Shown here in pieces: positions 26,421 through 34,604 of a stretch of 39,212 bases of DNA. The position numbers were made by a program, and so were the translations under genes. Source of the stretch: Paracoccaceae bacterium (GTDB lineage Bacteria; Pseudomonadota; Alphaproteobacteria; Rhodobacterales; Rhodobacteraceae); NCBI GenBank assembly GCA_028749255.1, contig JAQTYE010000007.1, positions 1-39,212 of the forward strand, in the 5' to 3' direction. The notes under the pieces are model-generated. The model saw only the letters and a list, made by a program, of their open reading frames with translations. It did not search any database and was not told the DNA's origin. Each line of letters starts with the position of its first letter. Positions within the stretch are counted from its first letter, which is position 1.

Positions 26421-27314
26421 ATGTTCGCAACCTGCACCGACCCGTCCCAACTCGAGGGCCTGAGCTGGCTCCTGTGCTACCTGACCTCGGGCAAGCACAT
26501 GTTGTTCTATGGCTCGTTCCTTGTGGTTCTGGCGCTGATGCTGATCACCGCGCCGGTGGCGTTGGCGTTTGGCTTTGGCGGTGCTTTGGCGGCGCGCAGT
26601 CACATCACGCCGCTGCGCTGGCTCGGCAAGGGCTATACCGCGATGGTGCGGGGCGTGCCCGACATCGTGTTTTTTCTGTTTGTGCCGGTCGCGCTGGATC
26701 AGGGGCTCGAATATATCCGCCATCTGTGGAAATGCCCGCCGACCGGGCAACCCGTTTGGGCCAATGGTGAATTCAACGTCTGCGCCGCGGCGAAGATCCC
26801 GTTGTCCACCAGCCCGCAGATCTGGCACGAGGCCTATGGCTTTGCCCTCGCCGTGGTGGCGTTTTCGGTCGTGTTTGGCGCCTTTGCGGCCAATGTGCTG
26901 TATGGCGCGATGAATGCCGTGCCGCGCGCACAGCTGGAAACCGCCGAGGCCTATGGCATGACCCATCGCCAGGTCAGCCGCCGCATCCTGATCCCGCAGA
27001 TGTGGACCTATGCCCTGCCCGGCCTGTCGAACCTGTGGATGATCCTGATCAAGGCGACGCCGCTGCTGTTCCTGCTGGGTGTCGAAGACATCGTTTATTG
27101 GGCGCGCGAACTGGGCTCGACCAAATCGCAGATCTACGCCTATCCGCACCCGGACTGGCGCGTTTGGTATTTCCTTGGGCTGTTGTGCTATTACCTCGCG
27201 ATGACGCGGGTGTCCGAAATCGTGCTGAGCCGTCTGACGGCGAAGCTGTCGCGCGGCCAGGCCACGATGGCGGGCGAGGCGCAGCGTAAAATGGCCGGAG
27301 GAGCGGGCGCATGA
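26421..27314 (+). CDS. ABC importer permease (HisM/ArtM type)
   Basis: A 297-residue inner-membrane permease. The BPD_transp_1 coupling motif is visible as MNAVPRAQLETAEAYGMTHRQVSRRILIPQMW, and GYTAMVRGVPDIVFFLFV is the family N-terminal helix pattern. It is longer than typical permeases of this class (about 230-240) because of an N-terminal extension and a periplasmic loop of about 45 residues between early helices (HLWKCPPTGQ...NVCAAAK) that holds two cysteines. The annotated ATG at 26421 has no evident Shine-Dalgarno and starts 9 bases after the hairpin. Its stop overlaps the next permease start (ATGA). Confidence 0.9.
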   Translation: MFATCTDPSQLEGLSWLLCYLTSGKHMLFYGSFLVVLALMLITAPVALAFGFGGALAARSHITPLRWLGKGYTAMVRGVPDIVFFLFVPVALDQGLEYIRHLWKCPPTGQPVWANGEFNVCAAAKIPLSTSPQIWHEAYGFALAVVAFSVVFGAFAANVLYGAMNAVPRAQLETAEAYGMTHRQVSRRILIPQMWTYALPGLSNLWMILIKATPLLFLLGVEDIVYWARELGSTKSQIYAYPHPDWRVWYFLGLLCYYLAMTRVSEIVLSRLTAKLSRGQATMAGEAQRKMAGGAGA

Positions 27315-28138
27315 GCTGCACCGAGATCATCGCCGAGTATGGCCTGCGCTCGCTGGGCTTTGGCGAGCGGCTGTTGCCGCGCAGCGATTTCACGTTGTGT
27401 CATCAGTTCACGCTGATCGGCTCCGGGCTGATCTGGAACATCTATTTCGGCGTGCTGGCGCTGACCTTCGGGTTCTTTCTGGCCACCGGGTTGGCGCTGG
27501 CTAAGGCCGCCGACAACCCGCTGATCCGCAAACCTGCGGAATGGTTCATCTTCGTGTTCCGCGGCTCTCCGTTGTTCATTCAGTTCTTCCTCGCCTATGA
27601 GGCGTTGGTGATGCTGCCCCGCGCAGGCGTCAACATCTTCGGGCTGACGGTGCAGACGTCATGGGTGACCTCGGCCTGGGCCGGTGCGCTGTTCGTGCTG
27701 TTTCTGAACACCGCCGCCTATTCCGCCGAAATCTTTTACGGCGCGCTGCGATCCGTGCCCAAGGGCGACATCGAGGCCGCCGATGCCTATGGGCTGACCG
27801 GCTGGCACAAGTTCCGCCGGGTGCTATGGCCCACCATGCTGCGGCTGGCCTGGCCCGCCTATACCAACGAAGCGATCTTTCTGTTTCACGCCACGACGCT
27901 GGTCTTCTTCTCGGGGTTTCCGGCCTATCAGCAACGCGGCGACGCGCTCTATTACGCCAAGTTTTTCGCGGACAAGACCTTCAATCCCTTCATCCCCTAC
28001 CCGATCGCCGCTTTCTATTTCATCTGTATCACACTGGCGCTGATCGGCCTGTTCGGGGTGATCAACCGTCGCCTGAACCGTCATTTGCCGCAGGCACACC
28101 GCCCGCGCCTGAGGATCAGGCCGCAAATCATCAGGTGA
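27311..28138 (+). CDS. ABC importer permease (HisQ/ArtQ type)
   Basis: A 275-residue second permease of the importer. The EAA coupling loop reads GALRSVPKGDIEAADAYGLTGWHKFRRVLWPTML, and EWFIFVFRGSPLFIQFFLAYE is typical of the family. Like its partner it has an N-terminal extension with cysteines (MSCTEII..., DFTLCHQF), so the two permeases may share unusual periplasmic contacts. It overlaps the upstream gene by four bases and is followed 3 bp later by the ligase gene. Confidence 0.92.
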   Translation: MSCTEIIAEYGLRSLGFGERLLPRSDFTLCHQFTLIGSGLIWNIYFGVLALTFGFFLATGLALAKAADNPLIRKPAEWFIFVFRGSPLFIQFFLAYEALVMLPRAGVNIFGLTVQTSWVTSAWAGALFVLFLNTAAYSAEIFYGALRSVPKGDIEAADAYGLTGWHKFRRVLWPTMLRLAWPAYTNEAIFLFHATTLVFFSGFPAYQQRGDALYYAKFFADKTFNPFIPYPIAAFYFICITLALIGLFGVINRRLNRHLPQAHRPRLRIRPQIIR

Positions 28139-28141
28139 GAT

Positions 28142-29473
28142 ATGGACTGGCTGAAAGAACACCCCGAAGTGCGCACCATTCGCGTGGCGGCGGCAGATCT
28201 GAACGGGGTGGCGCGGGGTAAACGCATTCCGGCGCGGTTCGCAAGCAAGGTCTTTACCGAAGGCACCCGGTTTCCGTTTTCGGTGATGAACCTCGACATC
28301 TTGGGTGAGGATATCGAAGACAGCCCGCTGGTGTTCGAAACCGGCGATTGTGACGGGCTGCTGATGCCAACGGAACGCGGCTTTCTGCCGATGCCCTGGC
28401 TGGAGGCGCCGACCGCGCTGTTGCCGATCTGGATGTTTCACATGGATGGCCGCCCCTATGCGGGCGATCCGCGGCAGGCGCTGGCCCGGGTGCTGGACCG
28501 CTACAAGGCGCGCGGATTGACACCAGTCGTCGCGACAGAGCTGGAATTCTTTCTGATTGACGATTCCGGGTCACGGCTGCGGGTGCCGCCCAGCCCCCGG
28601 TCGGGCAAACGCCGCACCGGGGGGGAAACCCTGTCGCTGCGCGCGCTGGATGCGTTCGACGCGTTCTTCACCGCGCTTTATGAGGCCTGCGAGGAAATGG
28701 ACATCCCCGCCGACACCGCGATTTCCGAGGCGGGCCCGGGGCAGTTCGAAATCAACCTGATGCATCAGGCAGACCCGCTGAAAGCCGCCGATGACACCTG
28801 GCTGTTCAAAATGCTGGTCAAGGGTCTGGCGCGCAGCCACGGATTTGCCGCCAGCTTCATGGCCAAACCCTATGACATGTGGGCGGGCAACGGCATGCAC
28901 ACGCATTTTTCGGTGCTGGATGCGGAGGGCAAGAACATCTTCAACGATGGCACGCCGCAGGGATCAGATGCGCTGCGTCAGGCGGTGGCGGGGTGCCTGG
29001 CCGCACTGCCGGGATCGACGCTGATCTTTGCGCCGCATGAAAACAGTTATGACCGGCTGGTGCCCAATGCCCATGCCCCCACCGGCATCGGCTGGGCCTA
29101 TGAAAACCGCACCGCCGCAGTGCGCATCCCCAGTTCGGGCAATGCCGCCCGCCGGATCGAGCATCGCGTGGCGGGGGGCGATGTGAACCCCTATCTGATG
29201 ATCGCCGCGATTCTGGGCGCCGCCCTGATCGGGATCGAGGATGAAATGATCCCGGACGAGCCGATCAAGGGCAATGCCTATGCGCAAAACCTGGATCAAT
29301 TGCCACCGACCTGGCATCGCGCGATCGAAACGTTTTCGATGTGCCCCCTTGTGCGGCGGATCTTCGAGGATGAAATCGTCGAGAACTTCCTGATGACCAA
29401 GCGGCAGGAAATCCATTACATGGCTGAGCTGTCCGATCAGGAACAATCCGAACTGTATCTGGATACGGTCTGA
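28142..29473 (+). CDS. glutamine synthetase-family ligase (gamma-glutamyl-amine/PuuA-like)
   Basis: A 443-residue ATP-dependent ligase of the GS fold. Active-site segments are present in order: ELEFFL (metal Glu pair), EAGPGQFEINL, NGMHTHFSVLD, ENSYDRLVPN, ENRTAAVRIPSS and RRIEHRVAGGDVNPYLM. The adenylylation-loop Tyr region of true GlnA is not visible. GS-family members with this pattern join glutamate to amines, as PuuA does with putrescine, or to other amino compounds. It starts 3 bp after the permease gene, so the ligase probably acts on what the importer brings in. No oxidase, aldehyde dehydrogenase or gamma-glutamyl hydrolase follows, so the rest of a Puu-type path is not here. Substrate unknown. 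Confidence 0.88.
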   Translation: MDWLKEHPEVRTIRVAAADLNGVARGKRIPARFASKVFTEGTRFPFSVMNLDILGEDIEDSPLVFETGDCDGLLMPTERGFLPMPWLEAPTALLPIWMFHMDGRPYAGDPRQALARVLDRYKARGLTPVVATELEFFLIDDSGSRLRVPPSPRSGKRRTGGETLSLRALDAFDAFFTALYEACEEMDIPADTAISEAGPGQFEINLMHQADPLKAADDTWLFKMLVKGLARSHGFAASFMAKPYDMWAGNGMHTHFSVLDAEGKNIFNDGTPQGSDALRQAVAGCLAALPGSTLIFAPHENSYDRLVPNAHAPTGIGWAYENRTAAVRIPSSGNAARRIEHRVAGGDVNPYLMIAAILGAALIGIEDEMIPDEPIKGNAYAQNLDQLPPTWHRAIETFSMCPLVRRIFEDEIVENFLMTKRQEIHYMAELSDQEQSELYLDTV

Positions 29474-29478
29474 AACGC

Positions 29479-29506
29479 GCGGGCGGGGGCAGGCCCCCTG
29501 TCCCGC
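29479..29506 (+). terminator. GC-rich hairpin after the importer-ligase operon
   Basis: GCGGG-C-GGGGG, loop CAGG, CCCCC-TGT-CCCGC form a two-part stem 6 bases after the ligase stop (29473), before the convergent ZIP gene stop at 29520. There is no T tract. Confidence 0.45.
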
Positions 29507-29519
29507 TCAGCCCCGCGCC

Positions 29520-30290
29520 TCAGCCCAGCGTCACATCCAGAAACATCATCAGGATCAGGCCAAAGATCAGCCCGGCCGTGGCGCGGTTCTGGTGCCCGTT
29601 GCGGTGGGTTTCGGGCAGGATTTCATGGCTGACGATATACAGCATCGCACCCGCCGCGAAGGTCAGCCCCCAGGGCAGCAGCGCCGAGGACAGGCTGATC
29701 GCGGCCGCGCCAATCAACGCGCCCACCGGCTCGACCAGCCCGGTCAGAAGGGTCACGAAAAACGCCCGCTTGCGCGAATAACCCTGCCCCACCAACGCCA
29801 CCGCCACGGCCAGCCCCTCGGGGATGTCTTGCAGCGAAATCCCGGTCATCACCGAAAACCCGTTCGCACGGTCGGCGCCGAAGGCCACGCCGATCGACAG
29901 GCCTTCTGGAAAATTGTGAATGGTGATCGCCAGCACGAACAACCAGATCCGCGCCAATGCCGCCGCATCGCCGCCCTCGCGCCCGGTCAGGAAATGTTCG
30001 TGCGGCAGCGTCGCGTTCAGCCAGGCGACAAACCCGGCCCCCAGCGCAATGCCGACCGCCGCCACCGCCGCCGCAATCCACAGCGTGCCGAACATCACCT
30101 CGGCCGCGTCGATCCCCGGCAGGATCAGCGAGAAATACGACGCCGACAGCATCACCCCCGCCGCAAACCCCAGCATCGTATCGGCGGTGCGTTGCGTCAT
30201 CGTGAGCCCGATCAGCGCCGGAATCGCCCCGGCTGCCGTCGCCGCCGCCGCGACAAACCCGCCGCCCAGACCGTAAAGAATATCTTCCAT
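29520..30290 (-). CDS. ZIP-family divalent metal transporter
   Basis: A 256-residue inner-membrane protein with about eight helices. The metal-binding helix motifs are TIHNFPEGLSIGVAFG and SLQDIPEGLAVAVALVGQG, and a histidine occurs at SHEILPETHRNGHQ. The latter pattern resembles ZupT/GufA-type zinc (or iron, manganese) importers. The start at 30290 is chosen for MEDILYGLGGGFVAAAATAAG and AGGAG 8 bases upstream; the frame is open to 30548 but only across the lldD promoter region. It is divergent from lldD by 117 bp and convergent with the importer operon. Confidence 0.9.
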   Translation of the reverse strand: MEDILYGLGGGFVAAAATAAGAIPALIGLTMTQRTADTMLGFAAGVMLSASYFSLILPGIDAAEVMFGTLWIAAAVAAVGIALGAGFVAWLNATLPHEHFLTGREGGDAAALARIWLFVLAITIHNFPEGLSIGVAFGADRANGFSVMTGISLQDIPEGLAVAVALVGQGYSRKRAFFVTLLTGLVEPVGALIGAAAISLSSALLPWGLTFAAGAMLYIVSHEILPETHRNGHQNRATAGLIFGLILMMFLDVTLG

Positions 30291-30352
30291 TGCGCACTCC
30301 TGTCGGGGCACTCGACACAAGGCCGCGCGCCTTGGCAAGCGCAAAGCAAAGG

Positions 30353-30381
30353 TTGCGCGATTTGTCACGAATTGGTAACAG
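30353..30381 (+). promoter_or_regulatory. candidate promoter of lldD
   Basis: TTGCGC (30353-30358), a 17-base spacer and TAACAG (30376-30381), 26 bases before the lldD ATG. The boxes are moderate; spacing is good. Confidence 0.35.
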
Positions 30382-30392
30382 AAACTAACCAA
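30372..30392. promoter_or_regulatory. candidate operator over the lldD promoter
   Basis: TTGGT (30372-30376) and ACCAA (30388-30392) are inverted arms, extended imperfectly inward by AA/TA, separated by 11 bases. The site covers the putative -10 of lldD and ends before the CGGAGGTG ribosome-binding site. GntR-type lactate regulators use such palindromes, but no regulator gene is adjacent. Confidence 0.4.
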
Positions 30393-30407
30393 ATCGGAGG
30401 TGGCATC

Positions 30408-31571
30408 ATGCCCGTCATTACCTGCATCGACGATCTCAAGCGCCTGCACCGCAAACGCACGCCGAAGATGTTCTACGATTACGCCGAAAGCGGGTCGTAT
30501 ACCGAGCAAACCTTCCGCGAGAACACCACCGATTTCGCGCAGATCCATCTGAACCAGCGCGTGGCGGTGGACATGACCGGGCGCACGACGGCCTCGACGA
30601 TGCTGGGCCAGAATGTGGCGATGCCGGTGGCGCTGGCGCCCGTGGGCCTGACCGGCATGCAGCGCGCCGATGGCGAAATCAAGGCGGCGCGGGCGGCGGC
30701 GAAATTCGGGGTGCCCTTCACGCTGTCCACCATGTCGATCTGTTCAATCGAAGACGTGGCCGACAATACCGACGCGCCGTTCTGGTTTCAGATCTACACG
30801 CTGACCGACGACGATTTCAACGTGAAGGTGCTGCAACGTGCGCGCGCTGCGGGCTGTTCGGCGCTGGTGATCACGGTCGATCTGCAACTGCTGGGCCAGC
30901 GTCACAAAGACCTGAAGAACGGGCTGACCGCGCCGCCGAAATTCACCGTGCCGGTGATGCTGGATCTGGCAACGAAATGGCGTTGGGGCATCGAGATGCT
31001 GCAAACCAAGCGCCGGTTCTTTGGCAATATCGTGGGCCATGTGGACAGCGTCGCCGACCCGGCCTCGTTGAACAGCTGGACCGCCGAAAAATTCGATCAG
31101 GCGCTGAACTGGGACCGGATCAAGAAACTGATGGATATGTGGGGCGGCAAGGTCATCCTGAAGGGGATCCTGTCGGCTGAGGATGCCGAAATGGCCGCGC
31201 AGGTCGGTGCCGATGCGATTGTGGTGTCAAACCACGGCGGGCGCCAACTGGACGGCGCGCTCAGCTCGATCCGCATGCTGCCGTCTATTATTTCGGCCGT
31301 GGGCGACAAGACCGATGTCTGGCTGGACAGCGGCATCCGCTCGGGACAGGACGTGCTCAAGGCGCTGGCGCTGGGGGCCAAGGGCGTGATGATCGGTCGT
31401 GCCTTTGTTTACGGGCTTGGCGCGATGGGCGAGCCGGGCGTGACCCGCGCATTGGAGGTCATCCAGAAAGAACTCGACACCTCGATGGCCCTGTGCGGCG
31501 AACGCCGGGTGCAGGATCTGAAGCGCGAGAACCTGCTGGTGCCCAAGGAGTTTTTTGACGCCTACAGCTGA
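30408..31571 (+). CDS. lldD: FMN-dependent L-lactate dehydrogenase
   Basis: A 387-residue member of the FMN alpha-hydroxy acid dehydrogenase family, which oxidises L-lactate to pyruvate and passes electrons to the quinone pool at the inner membrane. The N-terminus MPVITCIDDLKRLHRKRTPKMFYDYAESGSYTE, the PFWFQIYTLTDDDF segment with the active-site Tyr, and the VVSNHGGRQLDGALSSI motif with catalytic His and substrate-binding Arg are all there. The C-terminal SGIRSGQDVLKALALGAKGVMIGR holds the FMN phosphate. The start ATG at 30408 follows CGGAGG. The stop overlaps the 3' end of the opposite-strand MFS gene by 10 bp. Confidence 0.93.
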   Translation: MPVITCIDDLKRLHRKRTPKMFYDYAESGSYTEQTFRENTTDFAQIHLNQRVAVDMTGRTTASTMLGQNVAMPVALAPVGLTGMQRADGEIKAARAAAKFGVPFTLSTMSICSIEDVADNTDAPFWFQIYTLTDDDFNVKVLQRARAAGCSALVITVDLQLLGQRHKDLKNGLTAPPKFTVPVMLDLATKWRWGIEMLQTKRRFFGNIVGHVDSVADPASLNSWTAEKFDQALNWDRIKKLMDMWGGKVILKGILSAEDAEMAAQVGADAIVVSNHGGRQLDGALSSIRMLPSIISAVGDKTDVWLDSGIRSGQDVLKALALGAKGVMIGRAFVYGLGAMGEPGVTRALEVIQKELDTSMALCGERRVQDLKRENLLVPKEFFDAYS

Positions 31572-32737
31572 GGCATCCTGCGTTGAGGGGCGCGGCGTAG
31601 CAGCCGCGCCAGCCCCGGCAAGATCGCAGCCAAGACCAGTGCCACCGCCAGAAACGCCACCGACAACCCGGCACGTTGCGCAATCGTGCCCATCACAACC
31701 GGGCCGATGAAAAATCCGGTGAATCCCAACAACCAGGCGCGCGAAATGGCCCAGGCACGCGCATCCGGCGCCACCTTGCGCCCCAAGAGCGAGTTGGCCG
31801 ACGGCACCACAACCGCCACGCCCGCCCCGATCAACGCGACGCCCAAAACCGCAACCCAGGCCACTGGCGCCACCGCCACCACCACGGCCCCGACCACCCC
31901 GACCATGGCAGACCCCGCGATCAGACGCGCCTCGCCAAGCCGCGCGGCCAGCATCTGCCCGCCGAGCCGCCCAAGCCCCATCATTCCGCCCAGCATCGCC
32001 GGGCCAAAGGCCCCGGTACCAATCGCGCCCCCAAGATCGCGTTCGATATGCAGGGCCGACCATGTCTCGGTCGCGTTCTCGGCGACAAAGGCGGCAAACA
32101 GAATGAAGGCCGCGGGCAACACCGCCCCCCAGGGCGAAACCGGCAGGGTCTGGGCCGTGGCAATCGGGCCTCCGACCGCCAGATCCGAAGATGCCGCGTC
32201 ACGCATCGCCAACGCCGCCCCCGCCAGGATCAGGGCGAACACCGGCTGGATCACCTCGGGCGGGGCGCCCGCCGCGCGCGCCAGACCCGCCGCCACAGCC
32301 GCCGCGCCAAAACCAAACGAAAACAGTGCATGGTTCCAGTTCATCAACGGCAGATCCGTCTCGGCCTCACGTTGCGAGATGCGGACGTTTGCCGCGATGT
32401 CCAGGCTGGACATTGCCGCCCCCATAAGCAGCAGCGCACAGCCAAGCCCCACCGCTGATCCGATCACCAACGGCATCAGGGCGGCCCCTGCCAATACCAC
32501 GCCAAACAGTGGCAAGGCCCGTGCCCCCAGTGCCCGTTGCAGTTGCGGCCCCGCCGCCATCGCCGCCATCCCGCCAAGTGCCGACAGCAGCAAAAGCCCG
32601 CCCAAGCCCGCATCGCTTACCCCTGCGCGCAGCTTGAACACCGGCATTTGTGCCGCAAAACCACCCCAGAAAACCCCCAGGGCCGCCAACGCAACGCCCG
32701 TCGCCCGGCTTTCCCGCACCACCCGCCGCAATTGCAT
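31562..32737 (-). CDS. MFS transporter, YbjJ-like
   Basis: A 391-residue major facilitator protein of about 12 helices, rich in Ala and Gly. Segments such as SSLDIAANVRISQREAETDLPLMNWNHALFSFGFG and ENATETWSALHI resemble the E. coli YbjJ group of inner-membrane MFS proteins; the substrate is unknown. The start at 32737 (MQLRRVVRESRATGVALAALGVFW) is preceded by GGGGGG; further upstream the frame is open but not family-like. The stop codon (31562-31564) lies within the end of lldD, a 10-bp tail-to-tail overlap. Confidence 0.88.
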   Translation of the reverse strand: MQLRRVVRESRATGVALAALGVFWGGFAAQMPVFKLRAGVSDAGLGGLLLLSALGGMAAMAAGPQLQRALGARALPLFGVVLAGAALMPLVIGSAVGLGCALLLMGAAMSSLDIAANVRISQREAETDLPLMNWNHALFSFGFGAAAVAAGLARAAGAPPEVIQPVFALILAGAALAMRDAASSDLAVGGPIATAQTLPVSPWGAVLPAAFILFAAFVAENATETWSALHIERDLGGAIGTGAFGPAMLGGMMGLGRLGGQMLAARLGEARLIAGSAMVGVVGAVVVAVAPVAWVAVLGVALIGAGVAVVVPSANSLLGRKVAPDARAWAISRAWLLGFTGFFIGPVVMGTIAQRAGLSVAFLAVALVLAAILPGLARLLRRAPQRRMPQL

Positions 32738-32910
32738 ACTGCCCCCCAAAGCGCTTTGACCTGCCGTAGCTAGCACTGCATACAGACCGGGCCAACGCAC
32801 CATGATGACACCCTGCGCGAAGCTTTGCCTGCGCGTGTTACCAAAGCGTGATGAAACGGCGTCCAAACTGTTGCGAATGCCAGTGTCAGGCCCGCAGAAC
32901 GCAGCCCCCC

Positions 32911-32939
32911 TTGCCTTTTGCACGATTCCCGACTATGCG
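32911..32939 (+). promoter_or_regulatory. candidate promoter of rplY
   Basis: TTGCCT (32911-32916), a 17-base spacer and TATGCG (32934-32939). Transcription would start near 32946, giving a leader of about 55 bases. Confidence 0.45.
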
Positions 32940-32948
32940 CGCACCTTC

Positions 32949-32975
32949 ATGGGCCCACACCCTTGGAGGGGGCCC
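32949..32975 (+). promoter_or_regulatory. leader hairpin upstream of rplY
   Basis: GGGCCC (32950-32955) can pair with the GGGCCC at 32969-32974, with CCC and GGG able to pair inside (CACCCTTGGAGGG). It falls in the proposed short 5' leader of the L25 gene, just before the TTGGAG ribosome-binding site. A regulatory role is only inferred. Confidence 0.35.
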
Positions 32976-33000
32976 GCAACTTGACCAATTGGAGATAACA

Positions 33001-33618
33001 ATGGCCAAAGAGATCGAAACTCTCGAAGCCACGGTGCGCACGGGGACGGGCAAGGGGGCCGCTCGCGCAGCACGCCGTGAGGGCAAAGTGCCCGGCATCG
33101 TTTATGGGGACGGCAAAGATCCCGTCGCTCTGAACTTTGAATTCAACAAGCTGCTGACCCGCCTGCGCAAAGGCCGCTTCATGTCGACCCTGTTCAACCT
33201 GAAGGTTGAAGGCGAGGAAGACGTGCGCGTGATCTGCCGCGGCGTTCAGAAAGACGTTGTCAAAGACATGCCGACGCATATCGACTTCATGCGGACCCAC
33301 CGTGCGTCGCGCATCAACCTGTTCATCCACGTCACCTTCGAAAACCACGAAGCGGCGCCGGGCCTGAAACGCGGCGGCACGCTGACTGTCGTGCGTCCCG
33401 AGGTTGAGCTGGAAGTTCTGGCAGGCGACATCCCGGACCACATCACCGTGGACCTGACCGGCAAGCAAATCGGCGATGTGATCCACATCAACGACATCAC
33501 CCTGCCGGCTGGCGCGCGTCCGACCGTGGACCGCAACTTCGTCATCGCCAACCTCGCAGCCCCCTCGGGCCTGCGGTCGAGCGACAACGAAGAAGGCGAA
33601 GCCGCCGCCGAGGAATAA
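33001..33618 (+). CDS. rplY: 50S ribosomal protein L25/general stress protein Ctc
   Basis: A 205-residue two-domain form of L25 (TL5/Ctc type) that binds 5S rRNA in the large subunit. The N-terminal L25 fold reads [22 protein letters not shown], and the C-terminal beta domain (about 100-190) includes [22 protein letters not shown] and the typical [13 protein letters not shown]. The C-terminal tail is acidic and Ala-rich. The start ATG at 33001 is preceded by TTGGAG. The peptidyl-tRNA hydrolase gene that often follows in other bacteria is absent; a terminator follows instead. Confidence 0.97.
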   Translation: MAKEIETLEATVRTGTGKGAARAARREGKVPGIVYGDGKDPVALNFEFNKLLTRLRKGRFMSTLFNLKVEGEEDVRVICRGVQKDVVKDMPTHIDFMRTHRASRINLFIHVTFENHEAAPGLKRGGTLTVVRPEVELEVLAGDIPDHITVDLTGKQIGDVIHINDITLPAGARPTVDRNFVIANLAAPSGLRSSDNEEGEAAAEE

Positions 33619-33642
33619 TCCTCTCGGCTGTCGAAATGATGA

Positions 33643-33670
33643 AACGCCGGGCCCCCGGGTCCGGCGTTTT
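33643..33670 (+). terminator. rho-independent terminator of rplY
   Basis: AACGCCGG (33643-33650) pairs with CCGGCGTT (33661-33668), extended inward with one mismatch, followed by TT. It lies 24 bases after the rplY stop. Confidence 0.7.
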
Positions 33671-33700
33671 GCATTGCGGGGCGGGCGCGATGGCGGCGGG

Positions 33701-34540
33701 TTAACCGCGCGCCACCTGATCCAGCCAGGCAGTGATCACCGCAACCGACTCGGGTTCGTCCAGAAACGGCACATGTGCGCGGCCGGGCACTTCGGCAAAA
33801 ATCATGTCGGGGCGCCGCGCCCGCATTTCTGCGGCCGAGGCCGCGCTCAGCAGATCGGAATTCGCGCCCCGGATCAGCGCCAGCGGCAGCCCCGCGCAAG
33901 CGTCAAACAGCGGCCAGGCGGTCGGCACCTCATCCCCCTTGAACGCAGCCAGGAAAGCCTCGCGCAGTGCCGGGTCGTAATTGATCTTCACGCCCTCATC
34001 GGTCTGCTTGTAATGCCGCACGGCTTCTTCGGCCCAACGGCTGGGCGGCACATTTTCGAACCCCGGCATCACCATCGGCAGCCGGTCGGCCACCCCTTCC
34101 AGCGTACGCGCCACCGGATTGCGCCCGACGTAATCAAAGATCCGGTGCAGCCCATCGGCCTCAAGCACCGGGCCCACATCGTTCAGACAGATGCCCGTCA
34201 GCCGCGCCTTGGCCACCGCCGCCAGATACATCGCGATCAGACCTCCGCGCGAGGTGCCCAGAAAAGCGGCACGTTCAATGCCCAGATGATCCATCAGCGC
34301 CAGCACATCGGCGGCCTCTTGCGGCACGGTATAGGTGGCCGCCCCGGTCCAGGCACTTTCGCCCCGGCCCCGGTAATCAGGGCGGATGACCCGCAGGTTG
34401 TCCGGCAGGTGATGCATCAGATAATCGAAATCATGGCTGTTGCGCGTCAGCCCCGCCAGCGCGATCAGCACCGGCCCCGTGCCACGGTCCCGATAGGCCA
34501 GCTGCGCGCCATCGGCCGCGGTGAAATATTGTAGCTGCAT
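33701..34540 (-). CDS. alpha/beta hydrolase
   Basis: A 279-residue alpha/beta-hydrolase-fold protein. The nucleophile elbow is LGTSRGGLIAM (G-x-S-x-G), the oxyanion region is IALAGLTRNSHDFDYL, RPDYRGRGES follows, and the catalytic His is in VPGRAHVPFLDEPES. The cap region is helical. It could be an esterase, epoxide hydrolase or C-C hydrolase; the substrate cannot be told. The start at 34540 (MQLQYFTAADGAQLAYRDRG) has a GAGAGAGA stretch upstream; the open frame to 34693 overlaps the divergent gene and is rejected. Confidence 0.9.
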   Translation of the reverse strand: MQLQYFTAADGAQLAYRDRGTGPVLIALAGLTRNSHDFDYLMHHLPDNLRVIRPDYRGRGESAWTGAATYTVPQEAADVLALMDHLGIERAAFLGTSRGGLIAMYLAAVAKARLTGICLNDVGPVLEADGLHRIFDYVGRNPVARTLEGVADRLPMVMPGFENVPPSRWAEEAVRHYKQTDEGVKINYDPALREAFLAAFKGDEVPTAWPLFDACAGLPLALIRGANSDLLSAASAAEMRARRPDMIFAEVPGRAHVPFLDEPESVAVITAWLDQVARG

Positions 34541-34604
34541 CCGGTCTCTCTCCCTCTGGCACGGTGTCGCGGTTGCGATCATACTGGCTCGACAGGAGAA
34601 CGCC

